A stretch of DNA of 64,000 bases from Thalassobaculum sp. OXR-137 (GTDB lineage: Bacteria > Pseudomonadota > Alphaproteobacteria > Thalassobaculales > Thalassobaculaceae): the NCBI RefSeq assembly GCF_034377285.1, contig NZ_CP139715.1, positions 5,188,501-5,252,500 of the forward strand, given 5' to 3'. The position numbers were made by a program, and so were the translations under genes. The first letter of the stretch is position 1, and the number at the start of each line of letters is the position of its first letter. This document shows positions 44,226 through 54,402 of the stretch, piece after piece. Under the pieces are notes generated by a model, which did not search any database, was not told where the DNA came from, and saw only the letters and a program-made list of their open reading frames with translations.

Positions 44226-44840
44226 ATGGCCAAGCGCATCGCCGCGAAGCATAAGATTGACCGCCGCCTCGGCGTCAACCTCTGGGGCCGCCCGAAATCC
44301 CCGCTCAACAATCGCGAATACGGCCCGGGTCAGCACGGGCAGCGCCGCCGCAAGCCGACCGACTACGGCGTGCAGCTCATGGCGAAGCAGAAGCTGAAGG
44401 GCTACTACGGCAACATCGGCGAGAAGCAGTTCCGCAAGTACTACGCCGAGGCCGTCCGTCGTAAGGGCGACACCGGCGAGAACCTGATCGGCATTCTGGA
44501 GACGCGCCTCGACGCGGTCGTCTACCGCATGAAGTTCGTGCCGACCGTCTTCGCCGCCCGCCAGCTGGTCAACCACGGCCACGTCAAGGTCAACGGCAAG
44601 CGCGTGAACATCCCCTCCTTCCTGGTGCGGGAAGGCGACGTGGTCGAGGTGAAGGAAAAGTCCCGCGAGCTGCCGGTGGTCCTGGAAGGCGCGCAGTCGA
44701 ACGAGCGCGACGTGCCGGACTACCTGGAAGTCGATCACAGCAAGATGACCGGTACCTTCACCCGGATCCCGAAGCTGGAAGACGTGCCGTACCCGGTTCA
44801 GATGGAACCCAGCCTCGTGGTCGAGTTCTACTCCCGCTAA
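44226..44840 (+). CDS. rpsD: 30S ribosomal protein S4
   Basis: 204-residue S4, a primary 16S rRNA-binding protein that nucleates the 30S body. It begins [21 protein letters not shown] and has [15 protein letters not shown]. The S4 RNA-binding domain is [33 protein letters not shown] region. No zinc cysteines (C- form). AAGGAG lies seven bases before the ATG. It is a single-gene transcript as in many alphaproteobacteria, with its own promoter and terminator. Confidence 0.98.
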   Translation: MAKRIAAKHKIDRRLGVNLWGRPKSPLNNREYGPGQHGQRRRKPTDYGVQLMAKQKLKGYYGNIGEKQFRKYYAEAVRRKGDTGENLIGILETRLDAVVYRMKFVPTVFAARQLVNHGHVKVNGKRVNIPSFLVREGDVVEVKEKSRELPVVLEGAQSNERDVPDYLEVDHSKMTGTFTRIPKLEDVPYPVQMEPSLVVEFYSR

Positions 44841-44868
44841 ACTACGGCGAACCGACAAATCGGCGATC

Positions 44869-44893
44869 GGCCGGCCTTTGTGGCCGGCCTTTT
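44869..44893 (+). terminator. Rho-independent terminator of rpsD
   Basis: Perfect 8-bp stem GGCCGGCC / GGCCGGCC (44869-44876 and 44882-44889), five-base loop, TTTT tail, 28 bp after the rpsD stop. Confidence 0.85.
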
Positions 44894-45015
44894 GCATTTC
44901 CGGCCCATACTGTCGCGGAATCCCGGCTTTCGAGCCCGGCCGGACCGGACGCCTTAACCAATTGTTCAGCGTATTTAGGCGTTATACGATCTAGTTTGTG
45001 GGGGAGAAAACGAGC

Positions 45016-46329
45016 ATGGCGACGGCGAATGTTCAGACGCCGGCTCCAATCCTGGTCGTTCAGGCGATCCGCGCTCACCAGCTCGGGCACCTGGATGCGG
45101 CACAGGATCTGTACGATCGCGCCCTCGCGGCCGATCCGTGCGAGGTGGACGCCCTCAATCTGATGGGCACGCTGATGCTCCAGCGCGGCGACCTCGCCAG
45201 TGCCGTGCCGTATGCCGCCAAGGCAGTCCTCGTCGATCCCCGATCCCCCTACGCGCTGAATACCCTGGGCCTCGTCCTGAAACAGGCCGGCCAGCTCGCC
45301 GCCGCGGCGAGCTGCTATCAGAAAGCGCTGCTGATCGATGACGGTTTCGCCGACGCCTACAGCAATCTCGGCGTCATTCTGCGCGCGGAAGGCCATCTGC
45401 TGCGGGCGATCGAGTATTACCGCCGCGCCCTCGACCTCAACCCGACCCTGGGCGAGACCTACAACAACCTGGCCAATGCCTATCAGGAGATCGGCGAACT
45501 CTCCGAAGCGGTCGACGCCTATCTCCAGGCGGCGGACCGGATGCCGGAGAGCGACACCGTGCATTACAATGTCGCCCTCCTGCTGAACCAACAGGGCCTG
45601 ACGGACGACGCGCTGACCCATCTGCGGCGGGCGCTGGAACTCAACCCCGCCCGCACCGACGCAGAGCATCTCGTCGCCGCCCTGGAAGGCCGCACCACGC
45701 GCCGGGCGCCCACCGACTACGTCCGGAACCTGTTCGACTCCTATGCGGCGCGGTTCGAAGCCGATCTGGTCGGCGACCTGCACTACCGCATCCATGTCGA
45801 CATGGCCCGCCTCATCAACCAGCACCGACGCGGCCGGCGGTTCGGCCATGCGCTCGACCTGGGCTGCGGCACCGGCCTGTGCGGGGCGGAAGTCCGCGGC
45901 ATCGTCGACCGTCTGACCGGGGTCGACCTGTCGGAGAACATGCTGCGTCAGGCCGAGGTCAAGGGCGTGTACGACGTCCTGCGCGCCATCGATATCGATC
46001 AGTTCCTGGAAGAGTGCGACCAGAAGGTGGATCTGGTCCTGGCAGGGGACCTGTTCATCTATGTCGGATCCCTGGACAGGACCATCGGCCTGATTGCCGA
46101 CAGGCTGAACGAACGCGGATATCTGGTCTTCTCGGTCGAAGCCGAAGTCCCCGCCGCCTCGTGGATTCTGCGGCCGTCGGGGCGCTACGGGCACGGAGAC
46201 GCCTATATTTCCGCCCTGATGGCGGAGAACGGGCTTCTGGTGGTGGACAAACTCCGGACCACCTTGCGCAACGAACGGGGCCGTCCCATCGACGGCATCA
46301 TCTACTTGGCCGAAAAGATTCCGGCCTGA
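45016..46329 (+). CDS. TPR-repeat protein fused to a SAM methyltransferase
   Basis: 437-residue two-part protein. About six tetratricopeptide repeats fill residues ~5-210 (for example GFADAYSNLGVILRAEGHLL and GETYNNLANAYQEIGELSEA). A class I methyltransferase domain follows with motif I ALDLGCGTGLCGAEVRG near 280 and a UbiE-like middle (GVDLSENMLRQAE). The TPRs probably recruit a protein substrate or partner. The start is ATG 45016, with GGGGGAG nine bases upstream, rather than the GTG six codons earlier. It is not obviously in an operon. Fusions of this kind exist in proteobacteria; the target is unknown. Confidence 0.85.
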   Translation: MATANVQTPAPILVVQAIRAHQLGHLDAAQDLYDRALAADPCEVDALNLMGTLMLQRGDLASAVPYAAKAVLVDPRSPYALNTLGLVLKQAGQLAAAASCYQKALLIDDGFADAYSNLGVILRAEGHLLRAIEYYRRALDLNPTLGETYNNLANAYQEIGELSEAVDAYLQAADRMPESDTVHYNVALLLNQQGLTDDALTHLRRALELNPARTDAEHLVAALEGRTTRRAPTDYVRNLFDSYAARFEADLVGDLHYRIHVDMARLINQHRRGRRFGHALDLGCGTGLCGAEVRGIVDRLTGVDLSENMLRQAEVKGVYDVLRAIDIDQFLEECDQKVDLVLAGDLFIYVGSLDRTIGLIADRLNERGYLVFSVEAEVPAASWILRPSGRYGHGDAYISALMAENGLLVVDKLRTTLRNERGRPIDGIIYLAEKIPA

Positions 46330-46468
46330 CCGGCCAGACGGCCCTTTTCCCGCACCCTTGCCCGCCGCCGCCCCTTGATTATGCGCCGGAAGGGTCAACG
46401 TTGTCGGTGGCATTGTATACCGTTTCGCCCGCCGGAGCTCAGCGCGGGTCCGCCACCGGAGGGGCCGC

Positions 46469-47581
46469 ATGAGTATTCTGCGCCAGATCGTCGTTGTCGG
46501 AGTGCTTGCGGCCCTGGCCGTGGCAGGCTGGACCTTTGCCCGCCCGCTCCTGTCCGACGACGAGACCGGCGCGTCCGGAGCCTCGAAGCCCAAGCCGGCC
46601 GCCGCGGTCGTGGCCGAAGTCACCTTCGCCGCGGAGCGGATCAGCCTGGAAGCCGTCGGCACCGCCCGTGCGGCGCAATCCGCCATCCTCTACGCCCCGG
46701 CCGCCGGCGAAGTGAAGGCCGTGAATTTCAGTGCCGACGAGACGGTCGCCGCGGGGGACGTGCTGCTCGAACTCGACCGCGAGGGCGAGGAGCTTGCGGT
46801 CGAGCTTGCCCGGGTCCGGCGGACCGATGCCGACCGCATCGTGCGGCGGCTGCGCAGCCTCAGCAGGTCCGGTGCCGTCGCCCAGGCGACGCTGGACGAC
46901 GCCCTGACCACCCTGGAGGCCGCCCGCATCGCGCTGCGCCAGGCCGAGGTCGACTTGGCCGACCGCTTCGTCATCGCCCCCTTCTCCGGCCGCATCGGTC
47001 TGAGCGACATCGACGTCGGCGACCGGATCTCCTCCGATACCCGCATCGCCACCCTGGACGACCGGTCCTCGCTGCTTGTGCGCTTCGAAGTCCCCGAAGC
47101 GCTGCTCGGCCGGATCGCCGTCGGCGAAACCGCCTCGGTGGTCCCCTGGACCAGCGCCGACATCACGGCAGAAGGTACCGTCTACGACGTCGACAGCCGA
47201 GTGGACGAGGCCAACCGCTCCTTCACCGTACGCGCCCGGATCCCGAACCAGGACGACCGCCTGCGCCCCGGCATGAGTTTCCGGGTCAACCTCGATATCG
47301 AGGGTCCGGAGCGGCCTCGGGTCCCGGAAATCGCCATCCAGTGGGGCGGCGACGGTTCCTTCGTCTGGGTCGTCCGCAATGCCGAGGCCCGGCGCGTGCC
47401 GGTCACCATTCTCCAGCGCCAGGAAGCGCTGGTTCTGGTCGATGCCGACATCGACCGGGGCGATCTCGTCGTGGTCGAAGGCCTGCACCGGATGCGGCCC
47501 GGCGCGCCGGTGGAGATCCTGCCTGAGGGCGCGCGCACGCCGGCACCCATTCCCGCCCGCCTCCAGGGGGCAGGATCGTGA
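46469..47581 (+). CDS. RND efflux periplasmic adaptor subunit
   Basis: 370-residue membrane-fusion protein. One N-terminal membrane segment (IVVVGVLAALAVAGWTFA), then a biotinyl-lipoyl hairpin part with GTARAAQSAILYAPAAGEV, a short coiled coil (residues ~105-160), and the beta-barrel region (FSGRIGLSDIDVGDRIS). It links the RND pump to an outer-membrane channel. The pump gene starts within its stop codon (GTGA overlap), so both are made together. No TolC-like gene is nearby. Confidence 0.92.
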   Translation: MSILRQIVVVGVLAALAVAGWTFARPLLSDDETGASGASKPKPAAAVVAEVTFAAERISLEAVGTARAAQSAILYAPAAGEVKAVNFSADETVAAGDVLLELDREGEELAVELARVRRTDADRIVRRLRSLSRSGAVAQATLDDALTTLEAARIALRQAEVDLADRFVIAPFSGRIGLSDIDVGDRISSDTRIATLDDRSSLLVRFEVPEALLGRIAVGETASVVPWTSADITAEGTVYDVDSRVDEANRSFTVRARIPNQDDRLRPGMSFRVNLDIEGPERPRVPEIAIQWGGDGSFVWVVRNAEARRVPVTILQRQEALVLVDADIDRGDLVVVEGLHRMRPGAPVEILPEGARTPAPIPARLQGAGS

Positions 47582-50500
47582 GCGACCCGACGCCGGCACC
47601 GGCGGCGGGCGTCAGCGATCTTCCCGCCCTCAGCGTGCGGCGCCCGCTGCTCGCCCTGGTCCTGAACCTGCTGATCGCGCTTGCCGGTGTCGCCGCCATC
47701 CTGGCGGTCGAGGTCCGCGAACTGCCCAATGTCGACCGCCCGATCGTCAGCGTGCGCGGTGTCCTGCAGGGCGCGTCGCCGGAGACCATGGACCGCGAGG
47801 TGACCAGCGTCGTCGAAGGGGCCGTTGCCCGAGTCAACGGCGTCCGCCAGATCCGCTCCTCCAGCGAGGAGAACAACTTCCGCATGCGCGTGGAGTTCGA
47901 CCCCAGCGCGGATCTGGACCTCGCCGCGGCGGATGTGCGCGAGGCGGTCAGCCGGGTCCAGCGCGACCTGCCGGACGACGTGGAGCAGCTCGCCGTCGTG
48001 AAGGCCGATGCCGACGCCTCGCCGATCCTGCGCCTGGCGGTCCAGGGCGAGACGGTCAGCGACGAGGACCTGTCCAGGATCGTCGAGAACGACATCATTC
48101 CCGAGCTGATCTCGGTCGACGGCGTGGCGGACGTCACCATCTTCGGCGATCGGGAGCGCCAGCTCCGCGTCGTGCTCGACCCGCTGCGGCTGAGCTCCTA
48201 CCAGCTCTCGGCCAGCGACGTGATCGACGTCCTGGAGAACGCGCCGTTCGACATTCCGGCCGGCAGCTTCGGCTCGGAGGATCAGGAACTGATCGTACGC
48301 GCCGACGCCACCGTGGAGACGGCGAGCGAGATCGAGGCGATCGTCATCCGCGACAACGTCCGCATCGGCGACATCGCCCAGGTTTTCTTCGGCCCGGAAG
48401 ACCCCGAGAGCTATGTGCGGGTCAACGGTGCGCACGTCATCGGCCTCGGCATCATCCGGCAGGCGCAGTCCAACACGATCGACATCTCCAAGCGGGTCCA
48501 CAGCACGGTCGACGGCCTCAACGCCCGCTTCGAGCGGGTCACCGTCAGCGTGACCTCCGACGACGCCCAGTTCATCGAGGGCTCGGTCGAGGAGGTTCTC
48601 TACACCCTGTTCCTGGCGGTGCTGATCGTCATCGCGACCCTGTGGATCTTCCTCGGCTCGCCCGCCGCCACGCTGATCCCCTGCGTGTCAATTCCGATCG
48701 CGCTGATCGGCTCGGTGGCGGCGATCTGGCTGCTCGGCTTCTCGATCAACATCCTCACCCTGCTCGCCCTGGTGCTGGCCACCGGCATGATCGTCGACGA
48801 CAGCATCGTGGTGCTGGAGAACATCCAGCGCCGCCGCGCCCAGTCGCTCGGCGCCCGCGCGGCGGCGGTGCTCGGCTCGCGCCAGGTGTTCTTCGCCGTC
48901 ATCGCCACCACCGCCACACTGGTCTCGGTCTTCGTGCCGATCTCCTTCCTGCCGAGCACCTCCGGCCGGCTGTTCCGCGAGTTCGGCTTCGTGCTGGCGA
49001 TCGCCGTGGTGATCTCCTCCTTCGTCGCCCTGACCCTGGTGCCGGCCCTGGCAGCCCGCCTCGGCCCGGAGCGGCCCGGCCGGTTCGGCGTACGCAAGGC
49101 GCTGGGCCGCCTCGGCACCCGCCTCGCCGACCTCTATGCCCGCTCCCTGCGCGCCGTGCTGGCGGTGCCGCTGGTGGTCGTCGCGATCGCCCTGACCATC
49201 GCCGGCGGCTCCTGGCTCGCCTTCGAGCGGCTCGACCGGGAGCTGCTGCCGACGGAGGATCGCGGGTTCATCTTCATCTTCGGGAGCGGGCCGGACGGCG
49301 TCGGCCTGTCCTACAGCGACCGCCAGTCCGACCACATGGAAGCGGTGCTGCAGCCCTATCTGGACAGCGGCGAGATCGAGTCCCTGTTCACCATCGTCGG
49401 GCGCTACGACCTGAACCGCGTCTTCATTTCCGCCCCGCTGGCGCCCTGGGACCAACGCAGCCGGTCGCAGCAGGAGATCATGGACGAGATCCGTCCGAAG
49501 ATGAACGCGATCCCCGGCATGCGGATCCGGGTCTACAGCTCCAACAGCCTGAACCTGAACACGAATGCCGGCGGGCTCGAGGTCGCGCTGATCGGCAACG
49601 ACTATCTGGACCTGTACGAGGTCGCCAAGCGGATGTCGGTCGAGATCGAGGAGCGGCTACCCTATCTCTCCGATATCCGGATCTCCTATCAGCCGACCCA
49701 GCCGCAGCTTTCGGTCCGGATCGACCGCCGCCGAGCATCGGATCTCGGCATTCCGCTGGACGACCTAGCGGACACGTTGCGGGTGATGATCGACGGCCTG
49801 GACGTCGCCGATCTCAACGTGCGCGACGAGTCCATCCCGATCATCCTGGAGGCGCGCGGCGGCGCCATCGACGATCCCAGCGATCTGGTGAACCTGCATG
49901 TGCGCACCAGCCGCGGCACCCTGGTCCCGCTGTCCAGCCTCGTCACCCTCACCGAGGAGGGGGTGGCCAACGAGCTGGACCGGCACGCCCAGCGCCGGGC
50001 GGTGGAGATCGACGCCGACGTGCAGTCTGGCGTCACCCTGAAGGAAGCGAGCGTCGCTCTTCAGGAGATCGCCGAGGAAATCCTGCCGGAGGACATCGAC
50101 CTGATCCTGCTGGGCGAAGCGGAGGCACTGGACGAGTCGGAACGCGAGGTGATGATCACCTACGCCATCGCCGTCGTTGTCGTCTTCCTCGTGCTCGTCG
50201 CCCAGTTCGAGAGCGTGACCAGCGCGGCCATCGTCATGCTGACGGTTCCCTTCGGCGTCTCGGCGGCGCTCTATGCCCTGCTGCTCACCGGGACGTCCAT
50301 CAACGTGTACAGCCAGATCGGGCTGGTGATGATGATCGGACTGATGGCCAAGAACGGCATCCTGGTGGTCGAATTCGCCGACCAGCTCCGCGACCGCGGC
50401 TTCTCCGTCCGCGAGGCCGCGGAGCGGGCGGCGGTGGTCCGCCTGCGTCCCATCGTCATGACCATGGTGTCCACCGTGCTGGGCGGTCTGCCGCTGATCC

Positions 50501-50748
50501 TCAGCAGCGGGCCGGGGGCGGAGGCCCGCATGGCCATCGGCTGGGTGGTGTTCGGCGGACTGGGCCTGGCGGCGGTATTCACCCTCTATCTGACCCCGGT
50601 CGTCTATCTCGGCCTGGCCCGTCTGTCCCCGGCCCGTGCGAGTGGTGCCGACCGGCTCAAGCGGGAACTGGCCCAGGCCGAGGGGGTGGCGGATGTGGCG
50701 GAGGGAGACGAACCAGGCGCGAAGCCCCAGCCGGCGGGCGGCGACTGA
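47578..50748 (+). CDS. RND efflux pump, inner-membrane transporter
   Basis: 1056-residue AcrB/HAE1-type pump, proton-driven export of hydrophobic compounds. Two repeats of one membrane helix, a large periplasmic loop and five more helices. The proton-relay Asp pair is in MIVDDSIVVLENI and the relay Lys in GLMAKNGILVVEFA. Periplasmic porter-domain pattern and GVSAALYALLLTG are typical. It starts with GTG in the adaptor's last codons. No regulator is adjacent. The substrate cannot be predicted. Confidence 0.94.
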   Translation: MSDPTPAPAAGVSDLPALSVRRPLLALVLNLLIALAGVAAILAVEVRELPNVDRPIVSVRGVLQGASPETMDREVTSVVEGAVARVNGVRQIRSSSEENNFRMRVEFDPSADLDLAAADVREAVSRVQRDLPDDVEQLAVVKADADASPILRLAVQGETVSDEDLSRIVENDIIPELISVDGVADVTIFGDRERQLRVVLDPLRLSSYQLSASDVIDVLENAPFDIPAGSFGSEDQELIVRADATVETASEIEAIVIRDNVRIGDIAQVFFGPEDPESYVRVNGAHVIGLGIIRQAQSNTIDISKRVHSTVDGLNARFERVTVSVTSDDAQFIEGSVEEVLYTLFLAVLIVIATLWIFLGSPAATLIPCVSIPIALIGSVAAIWLLGFSINILTLLALVLATGMIVDDSIVVLENIQRRRAQSLGARAAAVLGSRQVFFAVIATTATLVSVFVPISFLPSTSGRLFREFGFVLAIAVVISSFVALTLVPALAARLGPERPGRFGVRKALGRLGTRLADLYARSLRAVLAVPLVVVAIALTIAGGSWLAFERLDRELLPTEDRGFIFIFGSGPDGVGLSYSDRQSDHMEAVLQPYLDSGEIESLFTIVGRYDLNRVFISAPLAPWDQRSRSQQEIMDEIRPKMNAIPGMRIRVYSSNSLNLNTNAGGLEVALIGNDYLDLYEVAKRMSVEIEERLPYLSDIRISYQPTQPQLSVRIDRRRASDLGIPLDDLADTLRVMIDGLDVADLNVRDESIPIILEARGGAIDDPSDLVNLHVRTSRGTLVPLSSLVTLTEEGVANELDRHAQRRAVEIDADVQSGVTLKEASVALQEIAEEILPEDIDLILLGEAEALDESEREVMITYAIAVVVVFLVLVAQFESVTSAAIVMLTVPFGVSAALYALLLTGTSINVYSQIGLVMMIGLMAKNGILVVEFADQLRDRGFSVREAAERAAVVRLRPIVMTMVSTVLGGLPLILSSGPGAEARMAIGWVVFGGLGLAAVFTLYLTPVVYLGLARLSPARASGADRLKRELAQAEGVADVAEGDEPGAKPQPAGGD

Positions 50749-50824
50749 CGCTTTGCCCCGTCGGCGTCGAGGGTGATAGATACGGGGCATCCGTCGGTCG
50801 CCGGCGCCGATCCCTGAGGAACCC

Positions 50825-52072
50825 ATGACGTCATTCGACATCGCCGCGATCCTGGTCAGCCTCGCGGCGGCCTGCGGGGTCCTGAACCATTTCGTGATCC
50901 GCCTGCCGTCGACCGTCGGCCTGGTGGTCATCGGGCTGGCGGCCTCGATGATCCTGGTGGCCCTCAGCGCGCTGATCCCCGGCTTCAGGGTCGACGAGGT
51001 CGTCCGCCAGCAGATCCTGGAGATCGACTTCGCCGACGCGCTGCTCAAGGGCATGCTCGGCTTCCTGCTGTTCGCGGGCGCGCTGCACGTGGATTTCGAA
51101 TCCCTGCACGAGCAGAAATGGGCCGTCGCCCTGATGGCGACCCTCGGCGTGCTGATCTCGACCGCCCTGGTCGCTCTCGGCTTCCAGGTCCTGACCGGCG
51201 TTCCGATCCTGATCGCCTTCGTCTTCGGCGCCCTGATCTCTCCGACCGATCCGGTGGCGGTGCTGAGCCTGCTGAAATCGATCAAGGTGCCCAAGGCGCT
51301 GGAGACCAAGATTGCCGGCGAAAGCCTGTTCAACGACGGGGTGGCCTATGTCGTCTTCCTGATCGCCACCGCCGCCGCGTTCCGTCAGGCATCCGACGCG
51401 CCGATCACCGCCGTCGAAATGGCCGAGCTGTTCCTGGTGGAGGCGGTCGGCGGCGCGGTCCTGGGCGGTGTGACCGGCTGGATCGTCTACCGGATCATGC
51501 TGAAGATGGACGACTACGCCATCGAGGTCCTGCTAACCCTGGCGCTGGTGATGGGCACCTACTCGCTGGCCCACGCGCTGCACATGAGCGGCCCCATCGC
51601 CGTCGTCGTCGCCGGCCTGCTGATCGGCCACAAGGGCGTGAAATACGGCATGAGCGCCATTACCCGCGAGCACGTCGATGCGTTCTGGCGGCTGATCGAC
51701 GAGATCCTGAACGCGGTGCTGTTCCTGCTGATCGGGCTGGAAGTCCTGACGGTCGCCTTCGACCGGACCTATCTGCTGTACGGGCTGGCGGCGATCCCGC
51801 TGGTTCTTGTCTCGCGCGCGGTGGCGGTGGGCGTGCCGATCGCCGCGCTCAGGCTGCGCCGGGCCTTCACGCCGGGCGTGGTTCCGATCATGACCTGGGG
51901 CGGATTGCGGGGCGCCATCTCGGTCGCGCTGGTCCTATCCCTGCCGGATCACCCGGAGAAGCCCCTGCTGCTGACGGCGACCTATGTGGTGGTGATCTTC
52001 TCCATCGTCGTGCAGGGCCTGACCACTGGCAGCGTGGTCCGCTACTACCTGCGCAAGACCGACGCCGCCTAA
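50825..52072 (+). CDS. Na+/H+ antiporter (CPA1, NhaP type)
   Basis: 415-residue cation/proton antiporter with about 12 hydrophobic segments. CPA1 motifs are present: FGALISPTDPVAVLSLLK, AGESLFNDGVAYVVFL (the ND motif of electroneutral exchangers), and WGGLRGAISVALVLSLP near the C-terminus. It lacks a long cytosolic tail. GAGGAA precedes the ATG. Its stop overlaps the convergent pncA stop by four bases. Confidence 0.93.
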   Translation: MTSFDIAAILVSLAAACGVLNHFVIRLPSTVGLVVIGLAASMILVALSALIPGFRVDEVVRQQILEIDFADALLKGMLGFLLFAGALHVDFESLHEQKWAVALMATLGVLISTALVALGFQVLTGVPILIAFVFGALISPTDPVAVLSLLKSIKVPKALETKIAGESLFNDGVAYVVFLIATAAAFRQASDAPITAVEMAELFLVEAVGGAVLGGVTGWIVYRIMLKMDDYAIEVLLTLALVMGTYSLAHALHMSGPIAVVVAGLLIGHKGVKYGMSAITREHVDAFWRLIDEILNAVLFLLIGLEVLTVAFDRTYLLYGLAAIPLVLVSRAVAVGVPIAALRLRRAFTPGVVPIMTWGGLRGAISVALVLSLPDHPEKPLLLTATYVVVIFSIVVQGLTTGSVVRYYLRKTDAA

Positions 52073-52707
52073 CCCAGGACCGCCGAACTCTCGCCGATCA
52101 CCGCTCCGACCTCGACCATCCCAGCCATGGCCGCGTCGAGGGAACCGGCAAGATCGATCGCCCGGCAGGCATCGGTCAGGATCACCGCCTCGAACCCCGC
52201 CATGCGGGCGTCCAGCACCGACCAGGCGACGCAGAAATCGGTCGCCAGGCCGGCGAAGAACAGCCGCTGGATGCCCCGCTCCCGCAGATAGCCGCCCAGG
52301 CCGGTCGGCGTGGTCTGATCGTTCTCCAGGAAGGCCGAATAGCTGTCGATCGCGCGCCGGTACCCCTTGCGGATGATCAGCTCGGCGCGGTCGAGCGCCA
52401 GATCCTTGTGCAGTTCCGCACCGGGGGTGCCCTGAACACAATGGTCCGGCCACAGCGTCTGGGTGCCATAGGGCATGGCGACCGTCGTGAACGGCTCCCG
52501 ACCGGGATGTTGCGAGACGAAGGAAGTGTGATCCGCCGGGTGCCAGTCCTGGGTCGCGACCACATGGGCGAAGCGCTCGGCCAGCCGGTTCGCCAGCGGG
52601 ACCAGCAGATCCCCCTCCGACACCGCCAGGGCGCCGCCGGGCATGAAATCGTATTGCAGATCGACGAGGACGAGACAGTCGGTTTCGGTCGGGGACATGG
52701 ACGTCAT
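52069..52707 (-). CDS. pncA: Nicotinamidase
   Basis: 212-residue isochorismatase-fold hydrolase turning nicotinamide into nicotinate for NAD salvage. The triad is Asp in VLVDLQYDF, Lys in IIRKGYRRA, and Cys in GLATDFCVAW. Metal-ligand motif DWHPADHTSF is intact, as is the WPDHCVQGTPGAE stretch. The ATG at 52707 has GGAGTGA just upstream. The gene ends convergently with the antiporter, sharing four bases. Confidence 0.94.
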   Translation of the reverse strand: MTSMSPTETDCLVLVDLQYDFMPGGALAVSEGDLLVPLANRLAERFAHVVATQDWHPADHTSFVSQHPGREPFTTVAMPYGTQTLWPDHCVQGTPGAELHKDLALDRAELIIRKGYRRAIDSYSAFLENDQTTPTGLGGYLRERGIQRLFFAGLATDFCVAWSVLDARMAGFEAVILTDACRAIDLAGSLDAAMAGMVEVGAVIGESSAVLG

Positions 52708-52776
52708 GGGTCACTCCGCTGAAGGCGCTGGAGGGTAGCGCGGGTGCCGGCGCCCCGTCGATCCGTCAACCGGCGG

Positions 52777-53841
52777 TCATTCGGCGCGGAAGGCTCCCCG
52801 CGTGCGGTTGGCGAAGGCCACCAGCGACAGCATCACCGGCACTTCCACCAGCACGCCGACCACCGTGGCCAGGGCCGCCCCCGACTCCAACCCGAACAGG
52901 CTGATCGCCACCGCCACCGCCAGCTCGAAGAAGTTGGAGGTACCGATGAGCGCGCAGGGTGCGGCGATGGAGAACGGCACCCGCCAGACCCAGGCAGCGG
53001 CATAGGCGATGGCGAAGATACCATAGGACTGCAGCAGCAGCGGAACGGCGATCATGGCGATCACCATCGGCCGCTCGAGGATCACCTGCCCCTGGAAGCC
53101 GAAAAGCAGGACCACCGTCGCCAGCAGGCCGAGAATGGAGACCGGCTTGATCGCCCCGGTGAAACGGGCCACCGCCGCCTGCCCCTCGCCCCGGGAGGTC
53201 AGGCGCCAGCGGGTCAGCGCCCCGGCGACCAGCGGGATGACGACATAGAGGCCGACCGAGAGCAGCAGGGTTTCCCACGGCACGGCGATGTCGGTGACTC
53301 CCAGCAGCAGGGCGACGATCGGCGCGAAGGCAAAAACCATGATCACGTCGTTCACCGACACCTGCACCAGGGTGTAGTTCGGGTCGCCCTTGGTGAGCTG
53401 CGACCACACGAATACCATCGCCGTGCAGGGGGCCGCCCCCAGCAGGATCAGGCCGGCGATGTACTGCTGCGCGTCGGCCGGATCGATGGCGTCGGCGAAC
53501 ACCACCTCGAAGAACAGAACGCCGAGCCCGGCCATGGTGAACGGCTTCACCAGCCAGTTGACGACGATGGTGATCGCCAGCCCCTTGGGCTTGTCGGCGA
53601 CGTGGCCGAGGCTGCCGAAATCGATGTTCACCATCATCGGATAGACCATGGCCCAGATCAGCACCGCGACGATGAGGTTGACGCGGGCGACCTCGACCGC
53701 CGCCAACGCCTCGAAGACGCCCGGAAGAGCGGAGCCCAGGGCAACGCCCCCGGCGATGCACAGGGCGACCCAGACGGAGAGCCACTTCTCGAAAAAGCCG
53801 ATCCCGCCCGGTGCCGCCAGGTGTGTGCTGTCAGAGGTCAT
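52777..53841 (-). CDS. arsB: Arsenite efflux transporter ACR3
   Basis: 354-residue ACR3-family permease exporting arsenite. Ten hydrophobic segments; the conserved transport cysteine is in [14 protein letters not shown], with [12 protein letters not shown] in the next part. An upstream frame exists but [13 protein letters not shown] at 53841 is the likely start, 22 bp after arsC. It is the last gene of arsR-arsC-acr3. 'arsB' is used in many annotations, though the family is ACR3 and not the ArsB of E. coli. Confidence 0.94.
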   Translation of the reverse strand: MTSDSTHLAAPGGIGFFEKWLSVWVALCIAGGVALGSALPGVFEALAAVEVARVNLIVAVLIWAMVYPMMVNIDFGSLGHVADKPKGLAITIVVNWLVKPFTMAGLGVLFFEVVFADAIDPADAQQYIAGLILLGAAPCTAMVFVWSQLTKGDPNYTLVQVSVNDVIMVFAFAPIVALLLGVTDIAVPWETLLLSVGLYVVIPLVAGALTRWRLTSRGEGQAAVARFTGAIKPVSILGLLATVVLLFGFQGQVILERPMVIAMIAVPLLLQSYGIFAIAYAAAWVWRVPFSIAAPCALIGTSNFFELAVAVAISLFGLESGAALATVVGVLVEVPVMLSLVAFANRTRGAFRAE

Positions 53842-53863
53842 GTGCGTTCCATGGTGAGCCGCG

Positions 53864-54376
53864 TCACGCGGAACCGGACGGCTTTCGGCCCAGCTCGGTG
53901 AGACGCTGTTTGAGGGCAAGATTGTCGATCGACTGCAGGGGCAGGTTGACGAAGATCGAGATTCGGTTGCTGAGCATACGATACGTTTCGGAGAAGGCCA
54001 GACGTCGCTCCGCCTCCGTCCCCGTGGCTGCCGCCGGATCCGGCATGCCCCAATGGGCGGTCATCGGCTGGCCCGGCCAGACCGGGCAGGTCTCGGCCGC
54101 GGCATCGTCGCATACGGTGAAGACGAAGTTCATTTCCGGCGCGCCGGGAGCGGCGAATTCGTCCCAGCTCTTGCTGCGCAGGCCGTCGACCGGATGGTTC
54201 TGGCGTTTCAGCAGATCCAGGGCGAAGGGATGCACCGCGCCCTTGGGTTCGCTCCCGGCGCTGAACGCCCGGAAACGGCCGAGGCCCTCGCGTTGCAGAA
54301 TGGCCTCCGCCAGGATGCTGCGCGCGGAATTTCCCGTGCACAGGAACAGCACGTTGTAGATCTTCTCGTCCGCCAT
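53864..54376 (-). CDS. arsC: Arsenate reductase, thioredoxin-coupled LMW phosphatase type
   Basis: 170-residue ArsC of the low-molecular-weight phosphatase fold, reducing arsenate to arsenite. The P-loop is [10 protein letters not shown] with nucleophile Cys13. Redox cysteines Cys89 (FTVCDD) and Cys97 (ETCPVWP) sit where the thioredoxin-coupled family has its relay pair. It hands arsenite to the adjacent ACR3 exporter. 26 bp from arsR and 22 bp from acr3. Confidence 0.94.
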   Translation of the reverse strand: MADEKIYNVLFLCTGNSARSILAEAILQREGLGRFRAFSAGSEPKGAVHPFALDLLKRQNHPVDGLRSKSWDEFAAPGAPEMNFVFTVCDDAAAETCPVWPGQPMTAHWGMPDPAAATGTEAERRLAFSETYRMLSNRISIFVNLPLQSIDNLALKQRLTELGRKPSGSA

Positions 54377-54402
54377 ACCCCACGCCTTCTATCGGGCCGG
54401 GG

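Noticed and set aside
47379..50828. Frame of ~1150 codons overlapping the RND pump in another frame
   Set aside because: The 47578-50748 frame has full RND motifs. The other frame is Arg/Gly/Pro-rich and has no domain.
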